The position numbers and the translations under genes were made by a program. Below the pieces are notes generated by a model that saw only the letters and a program-made list of their open reading frames with translations, did no database searches and was not told the origin of the DNA. Positions 33,653 to 45,045 of a DNA stretch of 64,000 bases are shown piece after piece; the first letter of the stretch is position 1; every line of letters begins with the position of its first letter. Where the stretch lies: assembly GCA_963971535.1 (NCBI GenBank), contig OZ020591.1, positions 15,111,623 through 15,175,622 of the forward strand, given 5' to 3'. Source of the DNA: Notolepis coatsorum. Taxonomy: Eukaryota > Chordata > Actinopteri > Aulopiformes > Paralepididae.

Positions 33653-34276
33653 AAGGAATGTGAATCCCTGCCCACATTCAAAACCGCTCTTAAAGAGCAC
33701 CTACGGGAGGCTGCAATTCGAAACTGGCCACCGTAAATGCCCAAAACCCCCACCACCTCCTAATAGACAGTCTCCTCCCCACCGCATGTATAATATATTC
33801 CCTCCCCGCCGTATGTATATTTCTCTCCCACCCACCCACCCCCTCCTAATGTACAGTCCCCTCCCCATCATATGTATATACTCTGTCAGGATCTAGGGGT
33901 AACAGTACTGTATATTTGAATACCGCTTATGTCACAAATGTATCAGTACTAAATAGTAATACCTATATGTCCCTATGCCATAAATGCCATGTATGTTGTG
34001 TATGTCATAAATGTCTATATGAATTGAAAATGGGGGACCCTGATGGAAACAAGACAAACGTCTTTCTCAGGTCTGCATCCCCTTAACAATTGTATGTATT
34101 GAGCCGTACTGTATTGTACCCATTCTGCAATCTGTTAAATAAAGTTTTCATTCATTCATTCATTCATTCATTCATTCATTCATTCATTCATTCATTCATT
34201 CATTCATTCATTCATTCATTCATTCATTCATTCATTCATTCATTCATTCATTCATTCATTCATTCATTCATTCATG
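33653..34276 (+). mobile_element. LINE family E (ATTC-tail subfamily) 3' fragment
   Basis: It begins at AAGGAATGTGAATCCCTGCC, encoding the last residues (ESLPTFKTALKEHLREAA…). The 3' UTR has the GGAAACAAGACAAACGTC variant, then an expanded ATTC tail. It is 5' truncated. Confidence 0.85.
34148..34275. repeat. (ATTC)n microsatellite, about 32 units
   Basis: An almost pure ATTC run of about 128 bp forms the expanded tail of the LINE just upstream. The frames reading FIHSFIHS are shadows of it. Confidence 0.95.
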
Positions 34277-34739
34277 CAATCATTCTTTTAGCAAGATTCC
34301 ATATCCACAAATCCAAATTGAATAAACGCTTATTTATTATTTGAAAATGAAACCAAGCAAATCATGAAAACTATTTTCTCCTCCAAAAACAAGAAGACTA
34401 TTAATAAGACAATTAATTTGTGCCCCTCTTTTAATGTATTTGTATGAATGAACATTATTCTGGCTTTGTATATATTTTTTTGTAATCACTATGTGATAGT
34501 GATTGATTGATTGATGTCACTTGAATGTTTTTTTTTATTGAACTGTGTATAATTAATAAAAGGCCAAGAAGAAGACCAACTTCCGCTGCTGCTGCGAGCG
34601 TGTCTTTATATCTATGGTGTTAAATATGCGTCTATACTTTCCGTAGCCGCATTTCTGCAGGACGCTCTCTGATTGGCCGACGTCAGTTTCTACACTGGTT
34701 AGGCTTAGGCACTCTTTCGAAGTTGGTTAAGGTTAAATC
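34277..34739. other. Intergenic, with one arm of an inverted repeat
   Basis: No gene. ACTTTCCGTAGCCGCATTTC through CTCTGATTGGCC (34636-34680) recurs inverted at 35521-35563, beyond the LINE that follows. It also holds CTCTTTCGAAGTTGGTTA, related to the inverted repeat at 53267. Confidence 0.45.
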
Positions 34740-35415
34740 ATGTAAAATCATGTAAAACCCAGATTCGGCTCAAACAAGGGACTAAACACGTTTCGCAATT
34801 ATGCCACATCAATGTGGAACGCCCTACCCAAAGCTGTAAAGAAATGTGAATCACTACCCACTTTCAAAAGCACTCTCAAAGAACACCTACGGGAGACTGC
34901 AATTCGAAACTGGCCCCTACAAATGTCCTAACCCAGTTGTACAGTAAAGACCAAGTATGGCCTTGTCAGTATTCCAATGTACAATGCCCCCCACCTCCAA
35001 TGTACAGCCCCACCCCACCTACCCAACCTCCTCCAATGTACAGTTTCTATGTCAAATGTATGTCAGTATTCCAATGTACAGTGTACAATGTCCCCACCCC
35101 CCCACCTCCAATGTACAGTTTCTATGTGTCTATGTGTCAAATGTATATACACTCTTTTTCTGGATTTTTTTAGTATCACAAACAGTACTGTATTTGCAAA
35201 TCTGGTATGTCATAAATGTATAGATGTAGCAGTACTGTCTATCTGTATGTCGTGTGTGTCATATGATGAATTGAAAATGGTGGACCCTGATGTAAACAAG
35301 ACGAAAGTCTTTCTCTGGTCTGCATCCCCTTAACAATTGTATGTATTGAGCTGTACTGTACCCATTCTGCAATCTGTTAATAAACTTTTCAATCAATCAA
35401 TTCAATCAATCAGAG
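34740..35415 (+). mobile_element. LINE family E (CAAT-tail subfamily) 3' fragment
   Basis: It encodes the last RT-tail residues (FGSNKGLNTFRNYATSMWN-like, then STLKEHLRETAIRNWPL). The UTR carries repeated CCAATGTACAGT units, then GTAAACAAGACGAAAGTC and TCAATCAATCAATTCAATC. It sits between two inverted flanks. Confidence 0.85.
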
Positions 35416-35520
35416 TTTGTCTTAGAGCATGGCGATAGAACGGCAGGTAGTTTGCAGGCTGTTCGACGCGGAAATGGGCAAAGACACAGCTCGTCATGCG
35501 ATTGGGCAAACATGTCAGTG

Positions 35521-36115
35521 GCCAATCAGAGAGCGTACTGCAGAAATGCGACTACGGAAAGTACCAATGTACAGTAAATTACCAAGTATGGTCTTGTCAA
35601 TATTCCAATGTACAGTATTGTTTGTACAGTTGTACAGTGTCCCCCACCCACCCCTCCTACCCAACCTCCCCCCACTCCTGCCCAACCCCCCCCCCCCTCG
35701 TTGTCTGTGGCTATAACGAGCTAATGCTGCTAATCTCTAACATTAACTCTCTGAACAGATCTAGATGCAGTGATCGTGTAAAGAACGGACTAACTGCAGC
35801 TGCTGGAGACACATCTGAACTAAGGAGGAGTCGAGACTGGCCGTAAACTTCAGAGTGTTGTGAAAGTGAGATGAAGAAACACAAAGCAGGTTTGTTTAAT
35901 CAGAAGGTCCTTTGGACATTATTCTTAATCTTATATGTTCCCGTTTGTGATTACGGTATTTCACAATTGCCTAACCTTAAATAATGTACCCAACAGTTAG
36001 ACCAGCGGTGCTGCCATATATAAAACATTAGATGCGACATTACGCCATAAATCATGGGATAACCGTCCGCCATCTTACCTGGATATTGTTTAGGCAGCAA
36101 CTATGTTTGTCGGCT
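35521..36115. other. Inverted-repeat arm, LINE UTR scrap, unassigned sequence
   Basis: The arm 35521-35563 pairs with 34636-34680. At about 35560-35700 a piece of family E 3' UTR (CCAATGTACAGTAAATTACC, TGGTCTTGTCAATATTCC) follows. A C-rich run is at about 35685. Nothing is recognised from 35705 to 36115. Confidence 0.45.
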
Positions 36116-36556
36116 GTGCAGCCTAGTTACTGTACTAACATGATCAGAGAGACTAGTGCAGCCTAGTTACTGTACTAACATGATCAGAGAGACTAGTGCA
36201 GCCTAGTTACTGTACTAACATGATCAGAGAGACTAGTGCAGCCTAGTTACTGTACTAACATGATCAGAGAGACTAGTGCAGCCTAGTTACTGTACTAACA
36301 TGATCAGAGAGACTAGTGCAGCCCAGTTACTGTACTAACATGATCAGAGAGACTAGTGCAGCCTAGTTACTGTACTAACATGATCAGAGAGACTAGTGCA
36401 GCCTATTTACTGTACTAACATGATCAGAGAGACTAGTGCAGCCTAGTTACTGTACTAACATGATCAGAGAGACTAGTGCAGCCTATTTACTGTACTAACA
36501 TGATCAGAGAGACTAGCGCAGCCTATAGTTACTGTACTAACATGATCAGAGAGACT
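36116..36556. repeat. 40-bp minisatellite, 11 units (left block)
   Basis: The unit GTGCAGCCTAGTTACTGTAC plus TAACATGATCAGAGAGACTA is very homogeneous; one unit is 42 bp. The array resumes at 38021-38301 after two LINE insertions. There are no spacers between units. Confidence 0.95.
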
Positions 36557-36969
36557 GAATGAATGAATGAGAACTTTATTTAACAGATTGCAGAATGGGT
36601 ACAATACAGTACGGCTCAATACATACAATTGTTAAGGGGATGCAGACCTGAGAAAGACGTTTGTCTTGTTTCCATCAGGGTCCCCCATTTTCAATTCATA
36701 TAGACATTTATGACATACACAACATACATGACATTTATGGCATAGGGACATATAGGTATTTAGTACTGATACATTTGTGACATAAACGGTATTCAAATAT
36801 ACAGTACTGTTACCCCTAGATCCTGACAGAGTATACATATGATGGGGAGGGGACTGTACATTAGGAGGGGGTGGAGGGTGGGAGAGAAATATACATACGG
36901 CGGGGAGGGAATATATACATGCAGTGGGGAGGAGACTGTCTATTAGGAGATGGTGGGGGTTTTGGGCAT

Positions 36970-37512
36970 TTACGGTGGCCAGTTTCGAATTGCAGCCTCC
37001 CGTAGGTGCTCTTTAAGAGCGGTTTTGAATGTGGGCAGGGATTCACATTCCTTTACAGCTTTGGGTAGGGCGTTCCACATTGTTGTGGCATAATTGCGAA
37101 ACGTGTTTAGTCCCTTGTTTGAGCCGAATCTGGGTTTAACATGATTTGTTGAGCTTCCTCTGGTGTAGTTGTTGTGGTATTCACTGACCTTTGGGAAGTA
37201 TTTTGACATGTACATGGGCACCCCGGTCGTATAGTGTATCTTGTAGACCAGGCCCATTGCAAGTTGCTGTACTCTGTCGTCTACTCTAAGCCATCCTAGG
37301 TTGTCAAAGTGGGCAGGGGTGAGGTGGGTTCTGGGGTTTAGGTCAAGTAGTAGTCTGACCAGTTTGTTTTGTGATGTTTGTAATTTTGTTTTAAGCGCAT
37401 TTGAGGTGCTTTGGTACAATGAGGTGCACGCATAGTCATAGTACCCTTGAATGAGTGCTCCTGCCAGAGTCTTCAGGGTATTCTTGTTTACCAGAGAGGA
37501 GATCCGGTACAA
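36970..37512 (-). pseudogene. LINE E RT C-terminal region
   Basis: Frame of 180 codons: FLYRISSLVNKNTLKTL-like start, ALIQGYYDYACTS, LDLNPRTHLTPAHFDNLG, VDDRVQQLAMGLVYKIH and LPTFKTALKEHLREAA. It is homologous to the post-catalytic region of L2-type RTs and almost identical to the 61443 copy. It lacks the catalytic core. Confidence 0.85.
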
Positions 37513-37516
37513 GAAT

Positions 37517-37861
37517 CTAGTTCGTTGGTTGACTTTTTTTTATTACATTGGATGCCATTTTGTCACAGGAAAGATTTGCCTCTAGGATGGAACCCAGGTA
37601 GGTAATTTCGTCTTTCCTTGTGACAATATTGTCACCCACTGTAACTGAGAAGCCGTCGGTCTTGCTGAGTTTGTTATTTGAACCGAAGAGAATGGACTCT
37701 GTTTTGCCCATGTGTGATGATAGTTTGTTATCAGCGAGCCATATGCAGAGTTTGCCTAGTTCCGAGCTGGTTTTTTTTTCAACCTGCAACTTGTTTTTGT
37801 CAGAGACCAGCAGGGCTGAGTCGTCCGCAAACAGGAACAAGTTGCAGTCACAGGCTGACAT
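37517..37861 (-). pseudogene. LINE E RT catalytic fragment
   Basis: It contains LFLFADDSALLVSDKNKL with the catalytic FADD, WLADNKLSSHMGKTESILFG and NIVTRKDEITYLGSILEA. It continues into the C-terminal frame after a one-base shift. Upstream RT and endonuclease are absent (5' truncation). Confidence 0.85.
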
Positions 37862-37889
37862 GTCATTTGCATAAATTAGGAAGGACTGT

Positions 37890-38020
37890 GAATGAATGAA
37901 TGAAAACTTTATTTAACAGATTGCAGAATGGGTACTATACAGTACGGCTCAATACACACAATTGTTAAGGGGATGCAGACCTGAGAAAGACGTTTGTCTT
38001 GTTTCCATCAGGGTCCCCCT
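37890..38020 (-). mobile_element. LINE family E 3' tail (ATTC subfamily)
   Basis: A second, 130-bp insertion of the same subfamily in the same orientation, butted against the first. It goes from a GAATGAATGAATG tail to CATCAGGGTCCCCC, where the minisatellite resumes. Confidence 0.85.
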
Positions 38021-38301
38021 GTGCAGCCTAGTTACTGTACTAACATGATCAGAGAGACTAGTGCAGCCTAGTTACTGTACTAACATGATCAGAGAGACTA
38101 GTGCAGCCTAGTTACTGTACTAACATGATCAGAGAGACTAGTGCAGCCTAGTTACTGTACTAACATGATCAGAGAGACTAGTGCAGTCTAGTTACTGTAC
38201 TAACACATGATCAGAGAGACTAGTGCAGCCTAGTTACTGTACTAACATGGTCAGAGAGACTAGTGCAGCCTAGTTACTGTACTAACATGATCAGAGAGAC
38301 T
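38021..38301. repeat. 40-bp minisatellite, 7 units (right block)
   Basis: The same unit and phase type as the left block; one 42-bp variant (TAACACATGATC) and one ATGG variant. The original array of about 18 units was split by LINE insertion. Confidence 0.95.
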
Positions 38302-38364
38302 GAGGAGGCTGGCATAACTTTATACACAATTACACATGAGTATGGAGGAGATTAGATTTTTTTG

Positions 38365-40545
38365 ATTTTGATTTGAAGTCTTTATTTCGAACATGCAATG
38401 AATACAACAAACAATAACAAAAAAGAAAAACAACTCAATCTGCATGTTCGAAAAGGAGTAGGAAGAAGTATACACTTATTTAATCCTACCCCTTTTCCAC
38501 TACTCAAATGAGTGTACTATTTTAAACATAAAAAATAAAAGAAAAAAATATATATATATATGCAAAACAAAAAACAAAAACTATATATGTATAAAATAAA
38601 ATAGAAAACAAAATAAAAATGTAAACACCCGTGAATATCAAGTCCCTTCCTCATCCCTGTACCTTGTGAACATAATTTCCTTATACATCAGTTTGAATTG
38701 TCTCATGTTTGGACATTGCTTTAGCACCACATTTAGACTGTTCCACAGTTTCACTCCACATATTGAGATGCAGTGTTTTCTCATGGTAGTGCGTACGTTT
38801 AGCACCTTTAAATTGTGTTCTCCCCTCAGATTATAACCCCCCTCCCTATCAAAGAACAATTCTTGAATGTTTCTTGGAAGTGCATGACTTTTTGCTTTAT
38901 ACATTAATTGTGCCGTTTTAAATTCCACAAGATCATTTAACTTCAATGTCTTTGACTCCAGAAACAATATGTTAGTGTGATCACGATAACCTGTAATGTG
39001 AACTATCCTTATGGCCCTTTTTTGGAGTATAAAAAGTGGTTGTAGTGTAGACTTATAATTGTTTCCCCAGACTTCAGCACAGTAATTTAAATATGGTAAA
39101 ACTAGTGAACAGTAGAGAATGTAGAGTGATTTTCTATCCAGGATGTGCTTTACTTTACTCATGACTGAAATGCTTCGTGAGAGTTTAGATTGGACATGTT
39201 TTATGTGAGGTTTCCAACAGATTTTATGGTCTATTATTACACCTAGGAATTTATTTTCATAAACTCTTTCAATAATCACATCATTTATTTTAACTTGTAC
39301 CTGAGTATCCAATCTACAGTTTCCAAACAACATAATTTTAGTTTTGCTCAAGTTCAATGATAATTTGTTTCTATCAAACCATTCCTTCAATTTCTTCATT
39401 TCAGATGTGATGACCTCTAAAAGCTGCTGGACATTCTCACCAGAAAAAAAAAGATTAGTGTCATCCGCAAATAAAATACATTTAAATATATTGGATACTT
39501 TACATATCTCGTTAATGTACAAGATGAACAGTTTTGGACCCAACACTGACCCCTGGGGGACACCACAAGCAATGTCCAAACATTCAGATTTATAATCTCT
39601 CATTGTCACAAATTGTTGTCTTTTATTTAGATGGCTTCTCACCCAGTCCAATACTACCCCCCTGATCCCATATCTCTCCAATTTCCTGATTAATATATCA
39701 TGATTAATAGTATCAAATGCTTTTTTTAGGTCAATGAATACTCCAGCTACATGTTTTTTTTGATCTATGGAATTTGTGATTTTTTCAATGAGTTCTATTA
39801 ACGCTAGTGATGTTGACCGGTGTGTTCTGAATCCATACTGGCTATCGGTGAGTAAATTATGTTTATCAATGAATTTATCTAATCTGTTGTTGAAGAGTTT
39901 TTCTAATATTTTTGAAAACTGAGGAAGTAGAGAAACAGGCCTATAATTTGTGAAGTGGTGTTTATCTCCAGTCTTGAACAGAGGTATGACTTTTGCTATT
40001 TTCATTTTATTCGGAAATCGACCAGTTTTGAATGATAAATTGCAGATGTGCGTGAGTGGTTTTGAAATCCCACTAATGACATTTTTTACTATTTTCATAT
40101 CTATTTCATTACTGTCTGTAGATGTCTTGTTTTTACATTTATTAGTAGTTTCTATAATTTCATTTTCATCTACCGCTTCCAGAAACATTGAACTAGGATT
40201 TCTTTCAATGTAATTGTCTTTTATGTCTTCAGGAGTCACTGGATCTGGGATTTTTCCCGCTAATTCTGGTCCAATATTTACAAAAAATGTATTAAAGTTG
40301 TTAACCACATCATCCATATTGCTAATAGTTTGATCCTTTTCCATAAAATACTGAGGATAGTTTATTTGTCTTGATCCATTCCTGATAATACCATTTAATA
40401 TCTTCCAAACACCTTTAATATTATATTTGTTGTTATCTAATATTCTACTATAATGATCCTTCTTACATCTTCTCATAATATTAGTCAACTTGTTTTTATA
40501 TTTCTTATATTTATTTTCTGCCTCACACAAGGCTCAACTACTCTC
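38365..40545 (-). mobile_element. LINE family F (L2-like), 5' truncated
   Basis: The 3' UTR, on the left, has an AAATAAAGACTTCAAATC end and a CAAAATCAAAAAAATC tail. One long frame (38638-40530) follows. 5' truncation removed the endonuclease. Confidence 0.9.
38638..40530 (-). CDS. LINE F reverse transcriptase (630 codons, uninterrupted)
   Basis: After a linker of about 140 residues the RT domain runs: IAKVIPLFKTGDKH, FTNYRPVSLLPQFSKILEK, QYGFRTHRSTSLAL, FIDLKKAFDTINHDIL, CGVPQGSVLGPKLF, the catalytic FADDTNLFF and LSLNLSKTKIMLFG, then the thumb and the C-terminal PLFILQKRAIRIV and GVKLWNSLN blocks. Such enzymes reverse-transcribe element RNA at the nicked target. The frame is intact, the start is arbitrary because of truncation, and a separate endonuclease would be needed. 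L2 clade is likely. Confidence 0.85.
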   Translation of the reverse strand: MCEAENKYKKYKNKLTNIMRRCKKDHYSRILDNNKYNIKGVWKILNGIIRNGSRQINYPQYFMEKDQTISNMDDVVNNFNTFFVNIGPELAGKIPDPVTPEDIKDNYIERNPSSMFLEAVDENEIIETTNKCKNKTSTDSNEIDMKIVKNVISGISKPLTHICNLSFKTGRFPNKMKIAKVIPLFKTGDKHHFTNYRPVSLLPQFSKILEKLFNNRLDKFIDKHNLLTDSQYGFRTHRSTSLALIELIEKITNSIDQKKHVAGVFIDLKKAFDTINHDILIRKLERYGIRGVVLDWVRSHLNKRQQFVTMRDYKSECLDIACGVPQGSVLGPKLFILYINEICKVSNIFKCILFADDTNLFFSGENVQQLLEVITSEMKKLKEWFDRNKLSLNLSKTKIMLFGNCRLDTQVQVKINDVIIERVYENKFLGVIIDHKICWKPHIKHVQSKLSRSISVMSKVKHILDRKSLYILYCSLVLPYLNYCAEVWGNNYKSTLQPLFILQKRAIRIVHITGYRDHTNILFLESKTLKLNDLVEFKTAQLMYKAKSHALPRNIQELFFDREGGYNLRGEHNLKVLNVRTTMRKHCISICGVKLWNSLNVVLKQCPNMRQFKLMYKEIMFTRYRDEEGT

Positions 40546-40951
40546 TTTCTAACACACACACATGCACAAACACTGTTTGGTTGATTGATTGAAAACTTTA
40601 TTGCAAAATGGGTACAATACAGTACAGCTTAATACACAATTGTTAAGGGGATGCTTTCGTCTTGTTTAGACTTTCGTCCCCCATTTTCAATTCATAATTA
40701 CATTACACATACAGATATATATCATGACATACATGTATACAGTACTGTTACATTTGTGACATACAAGATATGCAAATATACAGTATGTTAAACAGAGATC
40801 CTAACAGAAAATATATACATACGAGGGGGAGGAAACTGTACATTAGGAGGGGGTGGGGGGGGGGTTTGGACATTTACAGGGGCCAGTTTTGAATTGCAGC
40901 CTCCCATAGGTCCTCTTTGAGAGCGGTTTTGAAGGTGGGTAGTGGTTTACA

Positions 40952-41416
40952 TTATTTTACAGCTTTGGTTAGGGCGTTCCACATTGATGTGGCATAATTG
41001 CTAAACGTTTTTAGTCCCTTGTTTGAGCCAAATCTGGGTTGAACATGATTTGTGGAACTCCCTCTGGTGTTGTGGTCATGGTATTCACTGACCTTTGGGA
41101 AGTATTTCGACATGTACATGGGTACCTTAGTGGTGTAGTGTATCTTGTAGACCAGGCCCATTGCAAGTTGCTGTACTCTGTCGTCTACTCTAAGCCATCC
41201 TAGGTTGTCAAAATGGGCAGGAGTGAGGTGGGTTCTAGGAGTAAGGTCAAGCAGTAGTCTGACCAGTTTGTTTTGTGATGTTTGTAATCTTGTTTTTAGT
41301 GCCTTTGAGGTGCTTTGGTACCATGAGGTGCAAGCATAGTCGTAGTACCCTTGAATGAGTGCTCCTGCCAGAGTCTTCAGGGTATTCTTGTTTACCAGAG
41401 AGGAGATCCGGTACAA
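40952..41416 (-). pseudogene. LINE E RT C-terminal region (split copy)
   Basis: The 154-codon frame includes LTPRTHLTPAHFDNLGWLR, KVPMYMSKYFPKVSEYHDH and ATSMWNALTKAVK. The frame ends early because the following codons are altered. The LTPRTH and KVPMYM variants assign it to the CAAT-tail subfamily. Confidence 0.8.
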
Positions 41417-41534
41417 GAATCTAGTTCGTTGGTTGACTTTTTTTATTACATTGGTTGCTATTTTGTCACAGGAAAGATTTTGCCTCTAGGACTAGGATGG
41501 AACCCAGGCATGTAATTTCATCTTTCCTTGTGAC

Positions 41535-41830
41535 AAGTGATGCACCGATGTGTAAATTGTGGCCGATATTAATATTGCTGTTCTGGTCGATACCGATGTT
41601 GATATCTCTGTATAGAAAACACTTTTGTATGATAATCAAATAAAGAGCTCTTTTCCAAAACACTTATTTTTATTTATTTTTTACTTTTGTAACTTATTTT
41701 CAGAAATGACTGATATTTTGAAACAATATAAGGCCAAAGCATGTACATTTTTTTTTTTATCGGCTCGTATCGGACCGATACCGGTGTAAAAAAACGGCCT
41801 TATCGGCCGCCGATATATCGTGCATTACTA
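41535..41830. repeat. hAT-type MITE with 8-bp target duplication
   Basis: It is flanked by the perfect duplicate CTTGTGAC (41527-41534 and 41831-41838) within LINE E. The imperfect ends are AAGTGATGCACCGAT and TATCGTGCATTACTA. Removing it restores a continuous LINE sequence, which proves the insertion. Internal GATACCGATG motifs are typical. Confidence 0.85.
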
Positions 41831-41952
41831 CTTGTGACAATATTGTCACCCACTGTAACAGAGAAGCCGTTGGTCTTGCTGAGTTTGTTTAATATTTGAT
41901 TAGAAGAGGATGGAATCTGTTTTACCCAGGTGTAATGATAGTTTGTTATCAG

Positions 41953-42308
41953 TAGGGATGCTCGATATTGGCTTTTTTACCGATACCGATATTGTCCAAC
42001 TCTTAATTTCCGATACCGATATCAACCGATACCGATGTATGCAGGGTTTCCCCCCCCCCCCCCAAAAACCGAATAATTTCAGGTAATTAACATTACATAT
42101 CTCTTGTTGTGGAATTAACACAACATTATGCATACTTTTGACAATAAATAAAATCAGAATTTGTTCTTACTTGCTTGCCTGGGTAAATAAAGGTTATAGA
42201 AATGCAAAAAAATAAAAACCGATACCGATATTTTCCGATATCACATTTGAATGCCAATATCGGCCGATAATATCGGTAGGCCGATAATAATAATATCGGA
42301 CATCCCTA
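41953..42308. repeat. hAT-type MITE with 8-bp target duplication
   Basis: Ends TAGGGATGCTCGATA and TATCGGACATCCCTA. The target duplicate GTTATCAG is perfect (41945-41952 and 42309-42316). The interior is rich in CCGATACCGAT and includes a C-run at about 42050. No coding sequence. Confidence 0.9.
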
Positions 42309-42504
42309 GTTATCAGCGAGCCAGGTGCAGATTCTGCCTAGTTCCCAGCTGAGGGTTTTTTCAACCTGTAACTTGTCCCTGTCAGAGACCAGCAAGGCTG
42401 AGTCGTCCACGAACAGGAACAAGTTGCAGTCACAAGCTGATGACATGTTATTTGCATAAATTAGGAACAGTAATGGTCCTAGTATGCTTCCTTGTGGAAC
42501 ACTA

Positions 42505-44020
42505 CATCTACATCTGCTCCTCCCTCCCCATCAACCTGGACCCCCTGCAATTTGCATACCGCCCCAACAGGTCCACGGAGGACGCCATAGCCCATGTGCT
42601 GCACACAGCAGCATCACACCTCGACAAGAGGAAGGATGTGAGAATGCTATTCATCGACTACAGCTCGGCATTCAATACCATAGTCCCTTCCAAACTCATA
42701 GCCAAGCTCAGGGACCTGGGCTTGAACTATGACCTCTGCCAGTGGGTCTTGGACTTCCTGACGGGGCAGACCCCAGGTGGTGAGAGCAGGCAACTGCACC
42801 TCCTCATCCATCACCCTCACAAACATAGGGGCCCCCCAGGGCTGTGTTCTGAGTCCCCTCCTCTACTCCCTGTACACACACGACAACACAATCATCAAAT
42901 TTGCTGACGACACAGTAGTGGTGGGCCTGATCTCTGCAAACGACGAGAGGGCCTACCTGGAAGAGGTCAAGGTCCTGGCGGGATGGTGCCAGGAAAACAG
43001 CCTCTCCCTGAACGTCAGCAAAACAAAGGAGATGATTGTGGACTTCAGGAAGTCGGGGGTCAAGGACTACAGCCCCCTCAGCATCGATGGGGCACCGGTT
43101 GAGAGAGTGAACAGCTTTAAGTACCTCGGAGCCCACATATCCGAGGACTTGACATGGACCACACACATTGACAGTGTTGTGAAGAAGGCACAACAACGCC
43201 TCTACTTCCTCAGGCGCCTAAGAAGTTCCAAGTCAGTCAGAAGATCCTTAAGAACTTCTACTCATGTACAATAGAGAGCATCCTGACTGGCAACATCATC
43301 TCCTGGTTTGGGAATAGCACTGCACAAGACCGAAGCAGACTACAAAGAGTGACACGTTCAGCCGAACGCACAATTGGAGGGGGGCTCCCCACCCTCCAGA
43401 ACATTTACAACAAGCGGTGCAGGGGCAAGGCTAAGAGAATTATTAAGGACTCCAGCCACCCGAACAACTGCCTCTTTGAACTGCTGCGGTCAGGCAAGCG
43501 ATACCGGAGTCTCAAGGCGAGCACAGAAAGACTCGGATCCCCAGGCCATCAGGCTGCTCAACGAACAATGAACACTACACAACAACCATCAAACGCACAT
43601 AGCACACACATCCACACGCACACACTCACTTTAAACAAACACACTGCAGCACCCACTCCCCACACTTTATATTTATTGATAAAGGATTTGCACTACAACT
43701 CGTACACCTTACTGTAAATTGTACCTAAATTGTACCACATCCCATTTCTGCTTTGCACTATATAGTATTGTATATTAGTACACTGCATAGTATATTGTAT
43801 ATTATATGGTAACTCGGTTACGTCTATTCTGCATCGAACATTGTACATATGTCTATACTGAACACTGTGACCTCATTTTCTACTTCTAATTTACATGCTA
43901 TACTATATTATTTGATACTTATCTTGTCTAGCACAGTCTCTGGAGCGTAACAGTAAGAAGCATTTTGTATAAAAGTATTCTGTACTTCTGTATGACAACT
44001 ATTAAAGAAACTTGAACACC
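42505..44020 (+). mobile_element. LINE family C copy 3, degraded
   Basis: It was inserted into LINE E within a GAACAC site (TTGTGGAACACTAC left, TTGAACACCACAG right). RT frames 42440-42907 and 42777-43274 and the tail frame 43349-43570 are separated by small indels, so three or more frame changes break it. The 3' UTR ends GACAACTATTAAAGAAACTT. It is more diverged than copies 1 and 2. Confidence 0.85.
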
Positions 44021-44039
44021 ACAGCTCATTGGGAGGTGT

Positions 44040-44965
44040 TTTTTTTTTTATTAATTCATTTTATCATTATAGATCCTACGGGGGGCAGCATTGCATAGTC
44101 TATCGGTGAAACATTTTTTATTTACAGTGGTGGCTGTTCATGTAAACATGTAAACAAAGCACTCAGACGAAAATAAAGGGAAAAGACGACCCGTATCGCG
44201 GTCCGACAGCAGTCAGACATAATATCGTACAACTGAGACTCACTTTCTGCCGCCGGCCCGGTAGAACATCGTGGTATGAAGTGGAATAGCCGTCGCATGT
44301 CTCCCAGAAGCGTTCTGGTCTGGCGGGCTTGAACTTTCCATAAATGTGTATCCAATCCATAAATCCATTTAGTTAGATCCAGTACTGACTGTCTGATGAT
44401 GTCCAAAGCAAGGAAGTCCACAATGGAGTCAAATAACTCCTTCTTTCTCTTCTCGCTCATTGGTTTATTATCAAATTGCAGTAGTGTCTGCGTGGTTGAG
44501 GAGGTGGGCCCGCCGTCCAGATCCAGTTTATGTACCTAAAATAATGAATTTGTTATTATTATTAGCCTATATAATTTTGTTCTTATTACATTTATTTGAG
44601 GCCAGGCCAACAGGGCATCGCGCAGCAGTCTGCACATGGCGAATGGCGATACTTCTAATTAGCGCCCAATACTTAAATTTTTTAAATGAGCAGCCAGATT
44701 TGATGTGCCACCGTGGAATGCCAAGTGCTTGTCGCACATTTGACAGCCTTTCCTTTATCCTCCGCTAATTTAAAGTGTTTCCACACAGGTGCCTTCTTCC
44801 CACTTCTTGCCGTTACAGCTGCTATGAATAATTGAGCCGAGCGGTGACGCGCGCCTCCTCACCTCGACTCGACTCGCGCGCCTCGTTTTATTTTTATTTT
44901 TGCGAACCCATTAATTAAACGCCAGCGTAACAAACGAACGTTCGAACGTTCAGGCTCAGCCTTAG
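44040..44965 (-). pseudogene. hAT (ZBED-type) transposase remnant with intron
   Basis: On the minus strand, a BED zinc finger appears at about 44830-44650: KKAPVWKHFKLAEDKGKAVK, then after a one-base shift KHLAFHGGTSNLAAHLKN. An acceptor-like CATTATTTTAG (about 44538) opens a second exon reading VHKLDLDGGPTSSTTQTLL, KPMSEKRKKELFDSIVDFLA, and it stays open to 44122. This matches the N-terminal layout of hAT transposases. The catalytic domain is absent. A T-run at 44041-44052 marks the left edge. Confidence 0.65.
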
Positions 44966-45045
44966 GGGGGGATAGAGTACCGTTTACCACCACCATCTGT
45001 TCTCCCCCTCCAGGTAGGATTGCATCCAGCTCACTGATAAACTAT

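Larger units (their letters stand above)
36557..37889 (-). mobile_element. LINE family E (ATTC-tail subfamily), inserted in minisatellite
   Basis: The minus-strand element has its ATTC tail at 36557, 3' UTR 36570-36970, C-terminal frame 36970-37512 and RT frame 37517-37861. The 5' truncation is at about 37889. The two frames are separated by a small frameshift in the GASNVIKK region (an extra base in a T-run, 37534-37541). Confidence 0.9.

Noticed and set aside
34090-34344. Frame with FIHSFIHS repeats
   Set aside because: It is simply the translated ATTC microsatellite at the end of a LINE.
36116-38301. CRISPR-like regular repeat
   Set aside because: Units are contiguous with no unique spacers, the genome is vertebrate, and a LINE splits the array. 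It is a minisatellite.
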